Below are positions 9,579 through 19,563 of a stretch of 64,000 nt of DNA, one piece after another (the first letter of the stretch is position 1; each line of letters starts with the position of its first letter). Origin of the DNA: Alopecurus myosuroides (Eukaryota; Streptophyta; Magnoliopsida; Poales; Poaceae). Position numbers and translations under genes: made by a program. The notes under the pieces are model-generated. The model was not told the origin of the DNA. It did not search any database and saw nothing but the letters and a program-made list of their open reading frames with translations. The DNA lies in NCBI GenBank assembly GCA_028641055.1, contig CM054062.1, forward strand, positions 274,841,349 to 274,905,348. The letters are read 5' to 3'.

Positions 9579-11178
9579 CTAGACAAAGTCGCCCGAAAAG
9601 TCCGGCTGAGGGAGGTGGGAGAGAGCACCAGCCAGCAGCTTTGCAGGCCGGTCAGCATTGGACATGCTCCTGTGTTCGCACACCAGCATCTTCGCCGGGT
9701 CCGAGGTCCAGTCGGGCGGGGGCAGCACCAGAGGCAGCACTAGAGGGCCCTGTGTCTTCTCCCGCGAGTCCAAAGTCAGAGAGGGAGGAGAGACCGGCGG
9801 GATATCACCCACCGAACCCGAAGCAGCCATGCCCATGGGACGAGAACACACACTGTCGGAGGAGCAAGCCGCCATAGTCCTGGATGAATGGGAGGACCCG
9901 TACTGGTTGATTGCAGGATCGGCGGCCAACGAAGAAGAGGAGATGGCCACGGACTTGACGCCGGAGCCCTTGCCACGCTTGTGCGCAGAAGGATTTTCTT
10001 TTGGCGCAGCATCCTCATATCTCCCGCGCTTGCCCGCCCAGTCTTCAACATCTTCGTCAGAGCTCTTATCTGCAGCTTCATCATCTTCGTCGTTGCGCGG
10101 AGGAGGCGGTGGAGGGTAATACGCAACCCGTGGAGCTCCCTTCTCCAATTCCACGCGCACCTTATATATCTCGGCTGTTGACGAACAGCGGGAACGATTA
10201 TGTAATTTTTACACTGGCCCTGCATCCTGATGGGCAGGGTGGGATCTTCAAAAGTCGCTTTGTCCATCGCCATTGGTCGCCCCACCGGACGAGCGCCCAA
10301 CCTGAGCTTGCTCGCATTGCGGTACGGCGGGGGGACTCCGTGGAGCTTCACCCAAGTAGCCAATAGGACCTCCGTGGCTTGTTCGCACATAGCGCCCTCG
10401 AGCACCACAACCCTTGCCTTGGAGATTGGGAGACGCAGCCCATCCCCCCCGAATTTCCATGCGCAGATTCCCGACAGATGGGAAAACCAGCGCGAAATCC
10501 GCCTCGTTGAGCTGCTTGACCTTCCAGTTCGATTCATCGTCCATAAGGTCCTTGAATTCATTCTCCACCTGCTCCGCGGACATCGTGTCCCCCTCAATGA
10601 AAACTGTTTCTTAGTTAGGGGGCGCCTTTCCCAGCTCTTCCTTCTCCACCTCCAAGCACATGATCCTATGCCATCACGGCCGTATCCAAGCTAGTATGGG
10701 TCGAACCATTCGTCCGCTGCCGTGCACATGGCCGACGGATGGCCCTTCGCATTACACTTCATGCAGTACGACTCTTCAGTGCACTCTGCCTGGAGGTGTC
10801 CCACCTTTCCACAATTGTAGCAGGTAGCTTTGGTCGAGTATGTAGACGCCTCCTTCCCCCGACGGGGCACCGATCCCCTCGACTGTGCCCTCGGGTTTCT
10901 TCTTCCTTGCACCTTGCCTGTACTGGTTCCTTGCCCCCCTCGTGGCCATACGAGCGCCTTTGCTGGTACGGGCCGGAAGGCGCTTGAGGCGGGCCCTCCC
11001 GCCTGCGATCCCTCTCTCGGCTGCACCGAGGAGGGTAGTTCCGGCCGCTGTAGTACCGAAGGGTTTCGTCAGCTTCACGCTGAAGGCGGTCGTCAAGGTC
11101 CCGTCGGTCGCCACCGCCGGCACAGGCTGCATAGGATCGCTTCCCCCTTCGAGCATCGTCCTCACGGTTCCTGTCCAT
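9579..11178 (-). pseudogene. Zinc-knuckle / DUF4283-like transposon protein, multiply frameshifted
   Basis: Minus-strand pieces in several frames line up in a fixed order. An Arg-rich N-terminus starts MDRNREDDARRGKR at 11178. Two CCHC knuckles follow (CYNCGKVGHLQAEC and CMKCNAKGHPSAMC, 10840-10745). Then comes a DUF4283-like region (MSAEQVENEFKDLMDDES to ADFALVFPSVGNLRMEI, 10583-10440), then KLHGVPPPYR and GRPMAMDK (near 10340-10270). The C-terminal part is a Pro/acidic low-complexity tail (YYPPPPPPRNDEDDEAADK, then VEDWAGKRGR, 10160-10010). This architecture recurs in amplified grass transposon-derived proteins. A LINE ORF1-type nucleic-acid-binding protein is my best guess, but the parent element was not identified and no reverse transcriptase is seen. 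At least two frameshifts make it a pseudogene. Confidence 0.6.
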
Positions 11179-12197
11179 CGGTGTGAGGCGGTGAGGGAGA
11201 GAAGAATTGGGAGGAGAGAGGATTCTCTTTGTTCTGCGAGAGTGACGCCGCACGTCTTCTGCGGAGGCTGGTAACCCTAGAACGAGATCTAGGGTTCCAG
11301 CCTTGATCCACCACCACTTATAAGGGGACGCGGCTGGATCGTGCAGCGGAGAGGGGCTGTGCCCCTGCCCAACCGTCCGCTCGGCCACTTCACAGCCCAA
11401 CATCGCTCTTTGTCCCAGATGGCCCCCCTGGCCCATCCGCTCGGGAACGCTTGACACCTGGGAACCCGGCAGGCCATGGCCCACCAGGCCCATCCTAGCC
11501 TCAGGGGGAGAGCCCGCCCGCGACCTCCTTCCTCCAGCCAAAATCCTAGGGCACGCTTCATCGCGACGCCTGCCGGCACTGGCGCCGGCGAGGCCATCTC
11601 CACCGGGAGGGAGCCCACGAGAACCACCTGTGGCGACCTCCGTTCCGTTCAAGGGACCATCGCCAGCGCCGGAGAAGGGGAGGCCGTCGAGAGCGGAGGG
11701 AATTCCTCCGCCGGGGAACCGCCGTCCACCGCACACCGGGCAGGCGCAGACACATGGGTCGCCCTCGATGCCATCAACCCCATCCGGTGAGAGATCTGGG
11801 CGTGCCGCGAGCGCAACATCGAGGAAGGGGGCGAGCGTCACCACCCCTGGTGAGGATCGTACCCCCGCCCGTTCCGCGCCGTCGCTATCGCATGAGGACC
11901 CACACCCCTGCGAGCCCTCCTCTAGGAACCACGACGAGGCTTCCGCCGCCGCAGACACCACCACCACCGGTCAGCGCCCCTTGCACCGGCGGGGTCTTCG
12001 CTCCTGCCGTCGTGGATCTGACGTCTCCACCGCGTCGCCACCCGAGTCGCGGGAGGGAGGGTACCACTTGGTCAGACACAACTCCCCTAGACGTTTTTTC
12101 CTGATTGCGTTTATTTGTGACCCGCTAAAGTTGCTCTTAGTAGTATGCATATAGGTGTATACAGTATGTGGCAAAAATATGTGCGACTTGGTCTTGT
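11179..12197. other. GC-rich region upstream of the zinc-knuckle pseudogene
   Basis: GC-rich from 11179 to about 12060 with long open frames on several strands that show Pro/Arg/Gly low complexity and no recognisable motif. It may be the 5' leader or promoter of the minus-strand element. The final 130 bp are AT-richer flank. TGT at 12195-12197 is the left target-site copy of CACTA-1. Confidence 0.5.
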
Positions 12198-12351
12198 CAC
12201 TGGTAGAAAATAGGCCTTCGGTACGCCCCCATTAGTCCCCAAAATAATGGACCCGCGACCATAGGGGTCTTTAGTCACGGTTCGGGACGAGACCCGCGAC
12301 CAATAGTCTGGGCCCAGCGCGCTCGGCCCACAGCTGGCAGAGGGGAGGGGC

Positions 12352-12448
12352 TTTAGTCCCGGTTGGCCAGACCAACGGGGACTAATAGGTCCTCGGGCCG
12401 GCCCCACGGCCTTTAGCCGCGGTTGTCCAGGTGAACCGGGACTAAAGG
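12352..12448. repeat. Left subterminal hairpins of CACTA-1
   Basis: Two foldbacks of the form TTTAGTCCCGGTT...AACCGGGACTAAA lie at 12352-12387 and 12412-12448, each with a loop under about 12 bp. They match the hairpins near 17524, 18370, 18448, 18510 and at the right end. Confidence 0.85.
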
Positions 12449-12727
12449 CCCATCCCTATATATAGGACTCACCTCGCTGCACTTGACCACATTTGCTCAC
12501 AATATTCACAAGGGGGTGGTGGGTATGCTTTTGGTTCCTACTATGCACACAAGGTGTTCGATGAAATGCCCCATAGCATGAAACACACTTGAGCGTTTTC
12601 ATTTATTTTACCTCCGTGATCGCGGTTAGCAACTTGAACCTTTCATGATTTGTATTATTTCCAGCTAGCTAGTTAGTTTAACAGATGCATGATGGTTAAT
12701 TATATACTTTATATAATAATAATGCAG

Positions 12728-15700
12728 ATGAATCGGCAATGGATGTACGGTAACCGACTCTCCGGTGAGTTCACTACGGGTTTGAAAGATTTCCTCGTAG
12801 TGGCAAATGCGAACAAACAGCGAGGTTTTATTATGTGTCCATGTGCTGAATGTAAGAATGAGAAGGGTCACTCCTCCTCAAGAGTCGTTCACATGCACCT
12901 GCTTCGGCACGGTTTCATGCCAAGCTATAATTGTTGGACCAAGCATGGAGAAAGAGGGGTTAGAATGGAAGAAGATGAAGAAGAGGATGATATCGATTTC
13001 AACTATCATGACCTTTTCGGTGATACTTTCATGGAGGATGATGCTGAAGGTGGGGAAGGGTTTGGTGAAGGTGAAGAAGAGGCACATGATGAGCCCGCTG
13101 ATGATCTTGGTCGGACCATTGCTGATGCATGGAGACGCTGCGAAACTGACAAGGAGAGGGCGAATTTGGATCGCATGTTAGAGGATCACACGAAGTCACT
13201 GTACCCAGGATGCAACAATAGTCTGAAAAAGCTGGGCTGCACACTGGATTTGCTGAAATGGAAGGCACGGGAAGGTGTAGCTGACTCATCATTTGAAAAT
13301 TTGCTGAAAATGTTGAAGAATATGTTTCCGAAGAATAACGAGTTGCCCACCAGTACGTACGAAGCAAAGAAGGTTGTGTGCCCTCTAGGTTTAGAGATTC
13401 TGAAGATACATGCATGCATTAACGACTGCGTCCTCTACCGCGGTGCATACGAGGATTTGAATGAATGCCCTGTATGCACTGCATTGCGTTATAAGATCAG
13501 AGGCGATGACCCTGGTGACGATGTTGAGGGCGAGAAACCCAGGAAGAGGGTTCCCGCCAAGGTGATGTGGTATGCTCCTATAATACCTCGGTTGAAACGC
13601 CTGTTCAGGAACAAAGATCATGCCAAGTTGTTGCGATGGCACAAAGAGGACCGTAAGTCCGACGGGGAGTTGAGACACCACGCTGATGGAACGCAATGGA
13701 GAAAGATCGACAGAGAGTTCAAAGATTTTGCAGCTGACGCAAGGAACATAAGATTTGGTCTAAGTACTGATGGCATGAATCCTTTTGGCGAGCAGAGCTC
13801 CAGCCATAGCACCTGGCCCGTGACTCTATGCATCTACAACCTTCCTCCTTGGTTGTGCATGAAGCGGAAGTTCATTATGATGCCAGTGCTCATCCAAGGT
13901 CCGAAGCAACCCGGCAACGACATCGATGTGTACCTAAGGCCATTAGTTGATGAACTTTTACAATTGTGGGCCAAACCTGGTGTACCTGTGTGGGATGAGC
14001 ACAAAGAAGAGGAATTTAACCTACGAGCGTTGCTTTTTGTAACCATCAACGATTGGCCTGCTCTCAGTAACCTTTCTGGACAGTCAAATAAGGGATACAA
14101 AGCATGCACGCACTGCTTACATGAGACTGAAAGTGTATTTTTGGATAACTGTAGGAAGAACGTGTACCTGGGTCATCGTCGATTTCTTCCCCGAAATCAT
14201 AACGTAAGAAAGAAAGGCAAGCATTTCAACGGCAAGGCAGATCACCGGCCGAAGCCTGCGGAACGTACTGGAGCTGAGATATTTGGTATGGTCAAGGATT
14301 TGAATGTCATCTTTGGAAAGGGTCCTGGCGGACAATCAGTTCCGCAGGGAGTTGACGGGCACGTACCCATGTGGAAAAAGAAATCGATATTTTGGGAGCT
14401 ACAGTATTGGAAAGTCCTAGATGTCCGCTCTGCAATCGACGTGATGCATGTTACGAAGAATGTTTGCGTGAACCTGCTAAGCTTCTTGGGCGTGTATGGG
14501 AAGACAAAGGATACAAAGGAAGCACGGCGGGATCAACAACTTTTGAAAGACCCAGATGACCGGCATCCGGAATGGTTTCAAGGTCGTGCCAGCTACGCTC
14601 TTACGAAAGAAGAGAAGGTCATTTTTTTGAATGCCTGAGCAGTATGAAGGTTCCGTCTGGCTTCTCGTCGAATATAAAGGGAATAATAAACATGGCGGAC
14701 AAAAAGTTCCAAAACCTGAAGTCTCACGACTGCCACGTGATTATGACGCAATTGCTTCCGATTGCTTTGAGGGGCCTCCTACAGGAAAATGTTCGAGTAG
14801 CCATTGTGAAGCTGTGTGCATTCCTCAATGCAATCTCTCAGAAGGTAATCAGTCCAGAAGATCTACCACGGTTACAGAACGATGTGGTCCAATGTCTTGT
14901 CAGTTTTGAGTTGCTGTTTCCACCATCCTTCTTCGATATTATGACGCACCTCCTGGTCCACCTAGTCGAAGAGATTTCCATTCTCGGTCCTGTATTTCTA
15001 CACAATATGTTCCCCTTCGAGAGGTTTATGGGAGTATTAAAGAAATATGTTCGTAATCGTGCTAGGCCAGAAGGAAGCATCGTAAAGGGCTATGGAAATG
15101 AGGAGGTAATTGAGTTCTGTATTGACTATGTTCCTGACCTTAAGCCGATTGGTATTCCTCAATCGCGGCACGAGGGGAGACTAAGTGGAAGAGGCACGAT
15201 CGGAAGGAAATCAACGATATGTATGGACGGTCATTCTATGACTGAAGCACACTACACAGTTCTGCAAAATTCGAGCTTCGTGGCTCCGTACTTCGAGCAA
15301 CACAAGAATATTTTACGCTCGAACAACCCGGGGAAGCCTGAATCATGGATTAGAAAGGCCCACATGGAGACTTTCGGCAGTTGGTTGCGAAAACATTTAA
15401 TGAATGACAATGATGTTGAAGATCAGCTGTACATGTTGGCCAAGACACCATCTTCGACTATCACGACTTTCCAAGGGTACGAGATTAATGGGAATACATT
15501 TTACACGATCTCCCAAGATAAAAAGAGCACCAACCAAAACAGTGGTGTCCGCTTTGATGCAGCAACCGAGATTGGGCAAAAGGTCACATATTATGGTTAC
15601 ATAGAGGAGATATGGGAACTTGACTATGGACCCTATTTTAAGGTCCCTTTGTTCCGGTGCAAATGGTTCAAGCTAACAGGAGGTGGGGTAAAGGTGGACG

Positions 15701-16062
15701 AGCAATACGGAATGACAATGGTGGATTTCGACAATCTTGGTTACCTTGACGAACCATTCGTCCTAGCCAAAGATGTCGCTCAGGTTTTCTATTTGAAGGA
15801 CATGAGTAGCAAACCGAGGAAACGGAAAGATAAGAAAACGATCAGTGCATCATGCGATGATCCAAAGCGTCACATTGTTCTTTCAGGGAAAAGAAACATC
15901 GTGGGAGTGGAGGACAAGACAGACATGTCAGAAGATTATAATATGTTTGGTGAAATTCCGCCCTTCAAAGTGAACTCTGACCCAAGCATTAAGTTAAATG
16001 ATGAGGATGCTCCATGGATACGTCCAAATCGTAAGAAAGCGGGGACACAAGGGAAGAATTGA
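12728..16062 (+). pseudogene. CACTA-1 TNP2-type transposase gene, one frameshift
   Basis: Encodes the DNA-cleaving transposase of CACTA elements. ATG 12728 is preferred because CAG just before it looks like a splice acceptor; the open frame further upstream is AT-rich intron-like. In order: a transposase-associated zinc domain (QWMYGNRLSGEF, FIMCPCAECKN, HMHLLRHGFMPSY), an acidic linker, and the TNP2 core with STDGMNPFG, GPKQPGNDIDVYLRPLVDEL and IDVMHVTKNV (candidate acidic catalytic residues). These are followed by DUF4218-like (DCHVIMTQLLPIALRG) and DUF4216-like (YYGYIEEIWELDYG, LFRCKWFK) regions and a basic C-terminus ending at 16062. The frame breaks near 14625 in a run of seven T; homology continues in another frame from FECLSSMKVPSG. 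One extra T would rejoin the halves, so a homopolymer error in the sequence is a real alternative to a true pseudogene. Confidence 0.88.
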
Positions 16063-16251
16063 TGTGTAATAATTTATTGTACCAAACTTTGTTGAATGGA
16101 TCATATTTAATGGATCATTTTGAATTATATTATCTCTAATTAATTTATTAATGTACCAAACTTTTACTAAAAACAGAAAACAGACGCGCTAGCGCGCCGC
16201 AGTGTCGCCGGAATGCAAATTCTTTTAGTAAAAAGAGAAAACAGACGAACA
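16063..16251. other. Intergenic between TNP2 gene and antisense AP2-like ORF
   Basis: AT-rich region just after the TNP2 stop codon. It contains two similar 'TTTGTTGAATGGATCAT/ATGTACCAAACTTT' segments and serves as a 3' region for two convergent genes. No ORF or RNA gene seen. Confidence 0.5.
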
Positions 16252-16902
16252 CTACTCCTCGCCGTCGTCGTCGGGGAACTCGTCGGTGACCTCCTCCGGG
16301 TCATCATCGTCACCGAACTCGTCCGTGACCTCCTCGTCGTCGTCGGAGGTGCATCATGGTATGTCCGAGATAGGCCCCCACCTCGGATCGTCGGAGGCCC
16401 AGACTTCGCCGGCGCGGTCGGCCCGACGAAGCTCCTGCAGCGCCCTCGTCCTCGCCTCCCGAGCGGCATCTAACGCGAGGTGGCGTTCGAGGCGGCGCTC
16501 CGCCCGCTGAGCCGCGCGGGTCTGCCAGAGCTCCTCGTCGGCGCTCTCCTCCCCCGGGTTGTTCCGGTAATACTCGCGGACGACGCGGTCTTCCCTGGCG
16601 TCGACTAGGCCCTGAAACGCGCGGTGGCGGAGGTGGAGGTGGTCGGCGGCAGTGATGATCTGCGGCTTCGGCGCCCTGGCCTCCGCTTCCCAGACGGTGT
16701 GGCAGTCGTTGAAGTTCATTAGCGACCGCGGGCGGTTGAGGCGCCAGGCCGCCGCGTCCCAGGCGCGGGCTGCCTCCGCCGCCGTCGCAAAGGTGCCGAG
16801 GGGGATGCGGTCGTCCCCCCAGCGGATATCTGCGCTGAACATTCCGTTCTGCCGTGCTCGGACGCCGCGGAAGCCGGTGGTGCTGTTCCTCCTCGGAGGC
16901 AT
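16252..16902 (-). CDS. AP2/ERF-domain-like protein carried by CACTA-1
   Basis: ATG 16902 opens a 182-codon frame that stops at 16354. The N-terminus is a single AP2/ERF-like domain (residues about 9-64): GFRGVRARQNGMFSADIR, then LGTFATAAEAARAWDAAAWR and a terminal MNF, matching the family's YRGVR...LGTF...AARAYDxAA pattern. The usual Trp before LGTF is Pro. The rest is Arg/Ala/Glu-rich and likely helical (residues about 110-170). The in-frame stop at 16354 is a TGA followed by 33 more in-frame codons, very acidic (SDDDEEVTDEF and PDDDGEE), ending in TAG at 16252. An acidic tail has therefore probably been cut off by a recent nonsense change. It is antisense to, and converges on, TNP2 and is divergent from the 17636 ORF. 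DNA binding is inferred from the domain; a role in controlling the transposon or host genes is unknown. Confidence 0.72.
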
Positions 16903-16954
16903 GGTGGAAGCGCGACGGTGCGTGGAGAGGAGAAGACGCGCTCGAGGCGCGACA

Positions 16955-16961
16955 GTTTATA
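16955..16961 (-). promoter_or_regulatory. TATA-like box of the AP2-like ORF
   Basis: Minus-strand TATAAAC, 53 bp upstream of the ATG at 16902. The leader would be short (about 20-25 nt). Confidence 0.5.
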
Positions 16962-16975
16962 CCGCGCCCTCCTGG

Positions 16976-17051
16976 CCACGCGTCACAAACTACCGCGCCA
17001 CGCGTCGCAACTCCCGCGCCACGCGTCACAATTCCCGCGCCACGCGCCACC
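16976..17051. repeat. 21-22-bp tandem repeats upstream of the AP2-like ORF
   Basis: About 3.5 copies of a unit CCACGCGTCACAANTCCCGCG starting at 16976, 16998, 17019 and 17040. They sit just upstream of the TATA-like box and may be protein-binding sites. Confidence 0.85.
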
Positions 17052-17366
17052 CTAACACAACCAAGCAAATAGTTGCACATTACTACCCGAGCTCAAAGTG
17101 AACACTGACCCAAGCATGGATGGATGTGTTAAAGGGGGGTGTAGAACAAAACAATCGGTATCACCATCATACAGCCCTACCGTGGCTACTCAGTGCAATA
17201 TGTATACCAAATGCACGGTAGGACGTATGATGGCGAATCCGGATGTTTTGTATTTGCTCGATGAACTGACCGGTGTATGAAGGTGGGCTATATATAGGGT
17301 CCTCTGGCTCACAAAGTGTTGTGCTAGGGTTTTGATTCAACGGTTAAGAAACCACCTCATCCACGG
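17052..17366. other. Non-coding spacer inside CACTA-1
   Basis: No supported ORF. Positions 17090-17110 (GCTCAAAGTGAACACTGACCCAAGCAT) nearly copy the 3' coding end of the TNP2 gene at 15967-15990 (AAAGTGAACTCTGACCCAAGCAT), a small internal duplication. Confidence 0.55.
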
Positions 17367-17478
17367 CTCACAACAACTCGAAAGAAACACACCGTAGCCC
17401 TGATCGAACGGCTCACAACAGCTCAAAAGAAACACACCCCGGATCCAACGACTCACAAGCGCTTTAAAGAAACACACG
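17367..17478. repeat. 40-45-bp tandem repeat, about three copies
   Basis: Units start CTCACAA at 17367, 17412 and 17452, each followed by AAGAAACACAC. Decayed, within the CACTA-1 spacer between the divergent ORFs. Confidence 0.75.
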
Positions 17479-17523
17479 ATCCGTGTGATTCTATCTGATT
17501 GGTCCAAACGAAACCCTAACCCA

Positions 17524-17560
17524 TTTAGTCCCGGTTGGTGTCCCCAACCGGGACTAAAGG
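17524..17560. repeat. Internal CACTA hairpin
   Basis: TTTAGTCCCGGTTGG, a short loop, then CCAACCGGGACTAAA. A near-perfect foldback of the subterminal type, placed about 75 bp upstream of the accessory ORF, next to a CTATATATATG TATA-like stretch (17576-17586). Confidence 0.85.
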
Positions 17561-17635
17561 GATGTTTTCTTCTCGCTATATATATGTGCATTGCCACACC
17601 ATTGGCATAAACACATACAAACTCACCACTCTCTC

Positions 17636-18088
17636 ATGGCTTCTACCGTACCCACTCTAACAGTCAACCAGGCCGAGGCACTTTCCGCCTCGAACTACCC
17701 CTGCCCGCCCGGCTACAGTGTTCCCGCCGGTTGGATGCTGAGCGCCGGAGGAGTGCCGGTCCCTCCTCTTCCTCAAGGTGTGGCACGTCGGGCGGCCATC
17801 ACGAACCATTACTACCACGAGCTCACGCCGGAGCAGCGGAGAGATCCCAGCTGGCATCCCGATAACCAACATACTTGGGATGCCTTCTTCATCAATCGGC
17901 GTGAGAGGGCGCTCGCCAGGTATGAGGAGGACGGCCTGCCTCCTGGGAACTTTCACGAGGCCGGTCGTCGGCTATGGTGGTCCGGCCGGACTCTACAGAG
18001 CGTCATGGACTACATCAGGGCCGGCGATAACCCCCGCCTGCGCTACCCTCAGGCCCAGTCCTGGGCTCTGAATTTTCTCATGTCGTAG
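17636..18088 (+). CDS. CACTA-1 accessory ORF of unknown function
   Basis: A 150-codon frame starting MASTVPTLTVNQAEAL at 17636. An in-frame ATG lies 45 bp upstream at 17591, but the TATA-like stretch at 17576-17586 sits too close for it. Visible features are a Pro-rich N-terminal part with GYSVPAGWMLSAGGVPVPPLP (about residues 27-47) and a Trp/Arg-rich middle (DPSWHPDNQHTWDAFFINRRERALARYEED). The C-terminal part has WWSGRTLQSVMDYIRAGDNPRLRYP. I see no signal peptide, membrane segment or known catalytic motif. It reads divergently from the AP2-like ORF, the two sharing a roughly 730-bp spacer with repeats and a hairpin. I recall similar 'GGVPVPP...WWS.GRTL' ORFs as recurrent in Triticeae transposon sequence, but no function is known to me. 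It could be transposon cargo or a captured host fragment. Confidence 0.6.
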   Translation: MASTVPTLTVNQAEALSASNYPCPPGYSVPAGWMLSAGGVPVPPLPQGVARRAAITNHYYHELTPEQRRDPSWHPDNQHTWDAFFINRRERALARYEEDGLPPGNFHEAGRRLWWSGRTLQSVMDYIRAGDNPRLRYPQAQSWALNFLMS

Positions 18089-18201
18089 GCCTAGGCAGGA
18101 GTATGACTAGCAGCAGATATCAGATCATGCATGCATCTATGCTCTCCGTTTAGGTTTAGATCCACTCTTGCCATTATGTACTGCCTTTTTTATCTATGGG
18201 A
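18089..18201. other. 3' flank of the accessory ORF
   Basis: AT-rich sequence with no feature other than likely 3' untranslated region. Confidence 0.4.
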
Positions 18202-18323
18202 ATTTTTAAGATTGGAAAAAGAATTAGTTCTATTTTTCTGAATTTTCTGATATATTATTTGTATTTTTAAGATTGGAAAAAGAATTAGTTTTATTTTTCT
18301 GAATTTTCTGATATATTATTTGT
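18202..18323. repeat. 61-bp tandem duplication, two copies
   Basis: Unit starting ATTTTTAAGATTGG repeats at 18202 and 18263, and the start motif recurs at 18324. Almost identical copies, so recent. Confidence 0.92.
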
Positions 18324-18369
18324 ATTTTTAAGGTTGCACGCATCTATTATTTCTATTCGAATAACCACC

Positions 18370-18547
18370 TTTAGTCGCGGTTGGTGTCACGAACCGGGAC
18401 TAAAGACTCGTTCTGCGCGGGAACGAGAACGCCGCGAAAATTTTCACCTTTAGTTCCGGTTCGTGACACCAACCGGGACTAAAGGCCCGCGGAGGGTACC
18501 CCAGGGGACCTTTAGTCCCGGTTGCTGTCACGAACCGGGACTAAAGG
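18370..18547. repeat. Cluster of three internal CACTA hairpins
   Basis: Foldbacks at 18370-18405, 18448-18485 and 18510-18547, each pairing TTTAGTYCCGGTT with AACCGGGACTAAA around a GGTGTCACG-type loop. The second is close to the reverse complement of the first. They lie just upstream of the presumed promoter (CTATATATG near 18553) of the second CACTA gene. Confidence 0.88.
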
Positions 18548-19563
18548 CTGGACCTATATATGTGCGATGCCTTCCTGCCCCAAAATTTTCTAAGTCACAA
18601 ACCCTCTTCTTCCCTCGCGCCGGCGCCTGCTCGTCTTCTGCCCCGTCGCCGTCGCCCGCGCAGAGGACCGCGCCGTCTCCATCGCCGTCGCCGTCGCCGT
18701 CGTCGAGCCCTTCTCTCCACCGCCTCCACCCTGCTCCGCCCCCGTCCCGTCGCCGTCTCTCCGGTAGGTTCCCCGCGGGCCGTCGCCGTCGCCCTAGATC
18801 CAACGCCATCGAACGGAGACCACGATTCACGCGCGAACGCGCCGCCCTCGAACGGCGACCACGAACTGAGAACGCGCCGCCCTCGCGATCGCTACCGCGG
18901 CCAGATTCGCCGCCGGCGAGACAACAGTGGCCGTGGCCTCGTCCCCATCTCCGTCCCCTCCCCCGTGGCGAGCACCACAGTGGCCTCCTCCCCATCTCCG
19001 TTCCCTCCCCCGTGGCCGGAATCGTCGGAATCGCCGGAGACCCGAGAGCCTGAACTGCCACCGCCGGCCACCGTGTGACGCCAGGGGTGACGTCATCATG
19101 ACGTCACCTGGCCACGTGTTGACGAGTTTTTTTTAATGACGTCATCATGACACGTGGGGCCCACTGTATATGGAATTACAGAACATAATTAAATCTTCTA
19201 AATTAAATAACTTTTAATTTATAATTCCAAAAATTATGGAAAAATATGCAAAATGTTCACAAAAATGTAAGCTATCTGTTTATATCATTATCATTCATGT
19301 TTGACAAAGTTTAAAATGAGACCATATTTGAATTTGAGTTAAATTCATTAAAATAATGAAAGTAAGTTTTAATTCAATAAATTCAGAATATTAAGTGTAA
19401 TATACCAAAATGACCAGAAAAGCAAATGCAACCTAGCTATGGGGTTCTCCAAGTCATTTGAGCGACCCTACCAATCTGTTTTCCCTCTTTCTACGACAAT
19501 ATTTGCTAAGTCTCCTATATACTTAATTAATTTTTACTACATGCATGTCTGCAGGAGTGACAT
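18548..19563 (+). other. Probable 5' leader and first intron of the second CACTA gene
   Basis: A TATA-like CTATATATG at about 18553 is followed by a GC-rich region (18600-19075) with long Arg/Pro/Ser-rich open frames on both strands that look like composition artefacts. After that comes an AT-rich, intron-like stretch ending in CTGCAG just before the next ATG. Two TGACGTCA-containing palindromes occur at 19088-19106 and 19137-19151. No protein is claimed here. Confidence 0.45.

Noticed and set aside
11289..12174. Several long ORFs on both strands in the GC-rich stretch left of CACTA-1
   Set aside because: No recognisable motif; simultaneous openness in many frames indicates composition bias.
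12689..12727. Upstream ATG of the TNP2 frame
   Set aside because: The added residues are AT-rich and directly precede a good splice acceptor (AATGCAG); ATG 12728 fits the conserved N-terminus.
16652..17101. Plus-strand ORF over the AP2-like gene
   Set aside because: Antisense shadow of the frame that carries the AP2 motif.
18463..19078. Long Arg/Pro/Ser-rich ORFs on both strands inside CACTA-1
   Set aside because: GC-rich composition opens several frames at once, there is no motif, and the region looks like a leader with a downstream intron.
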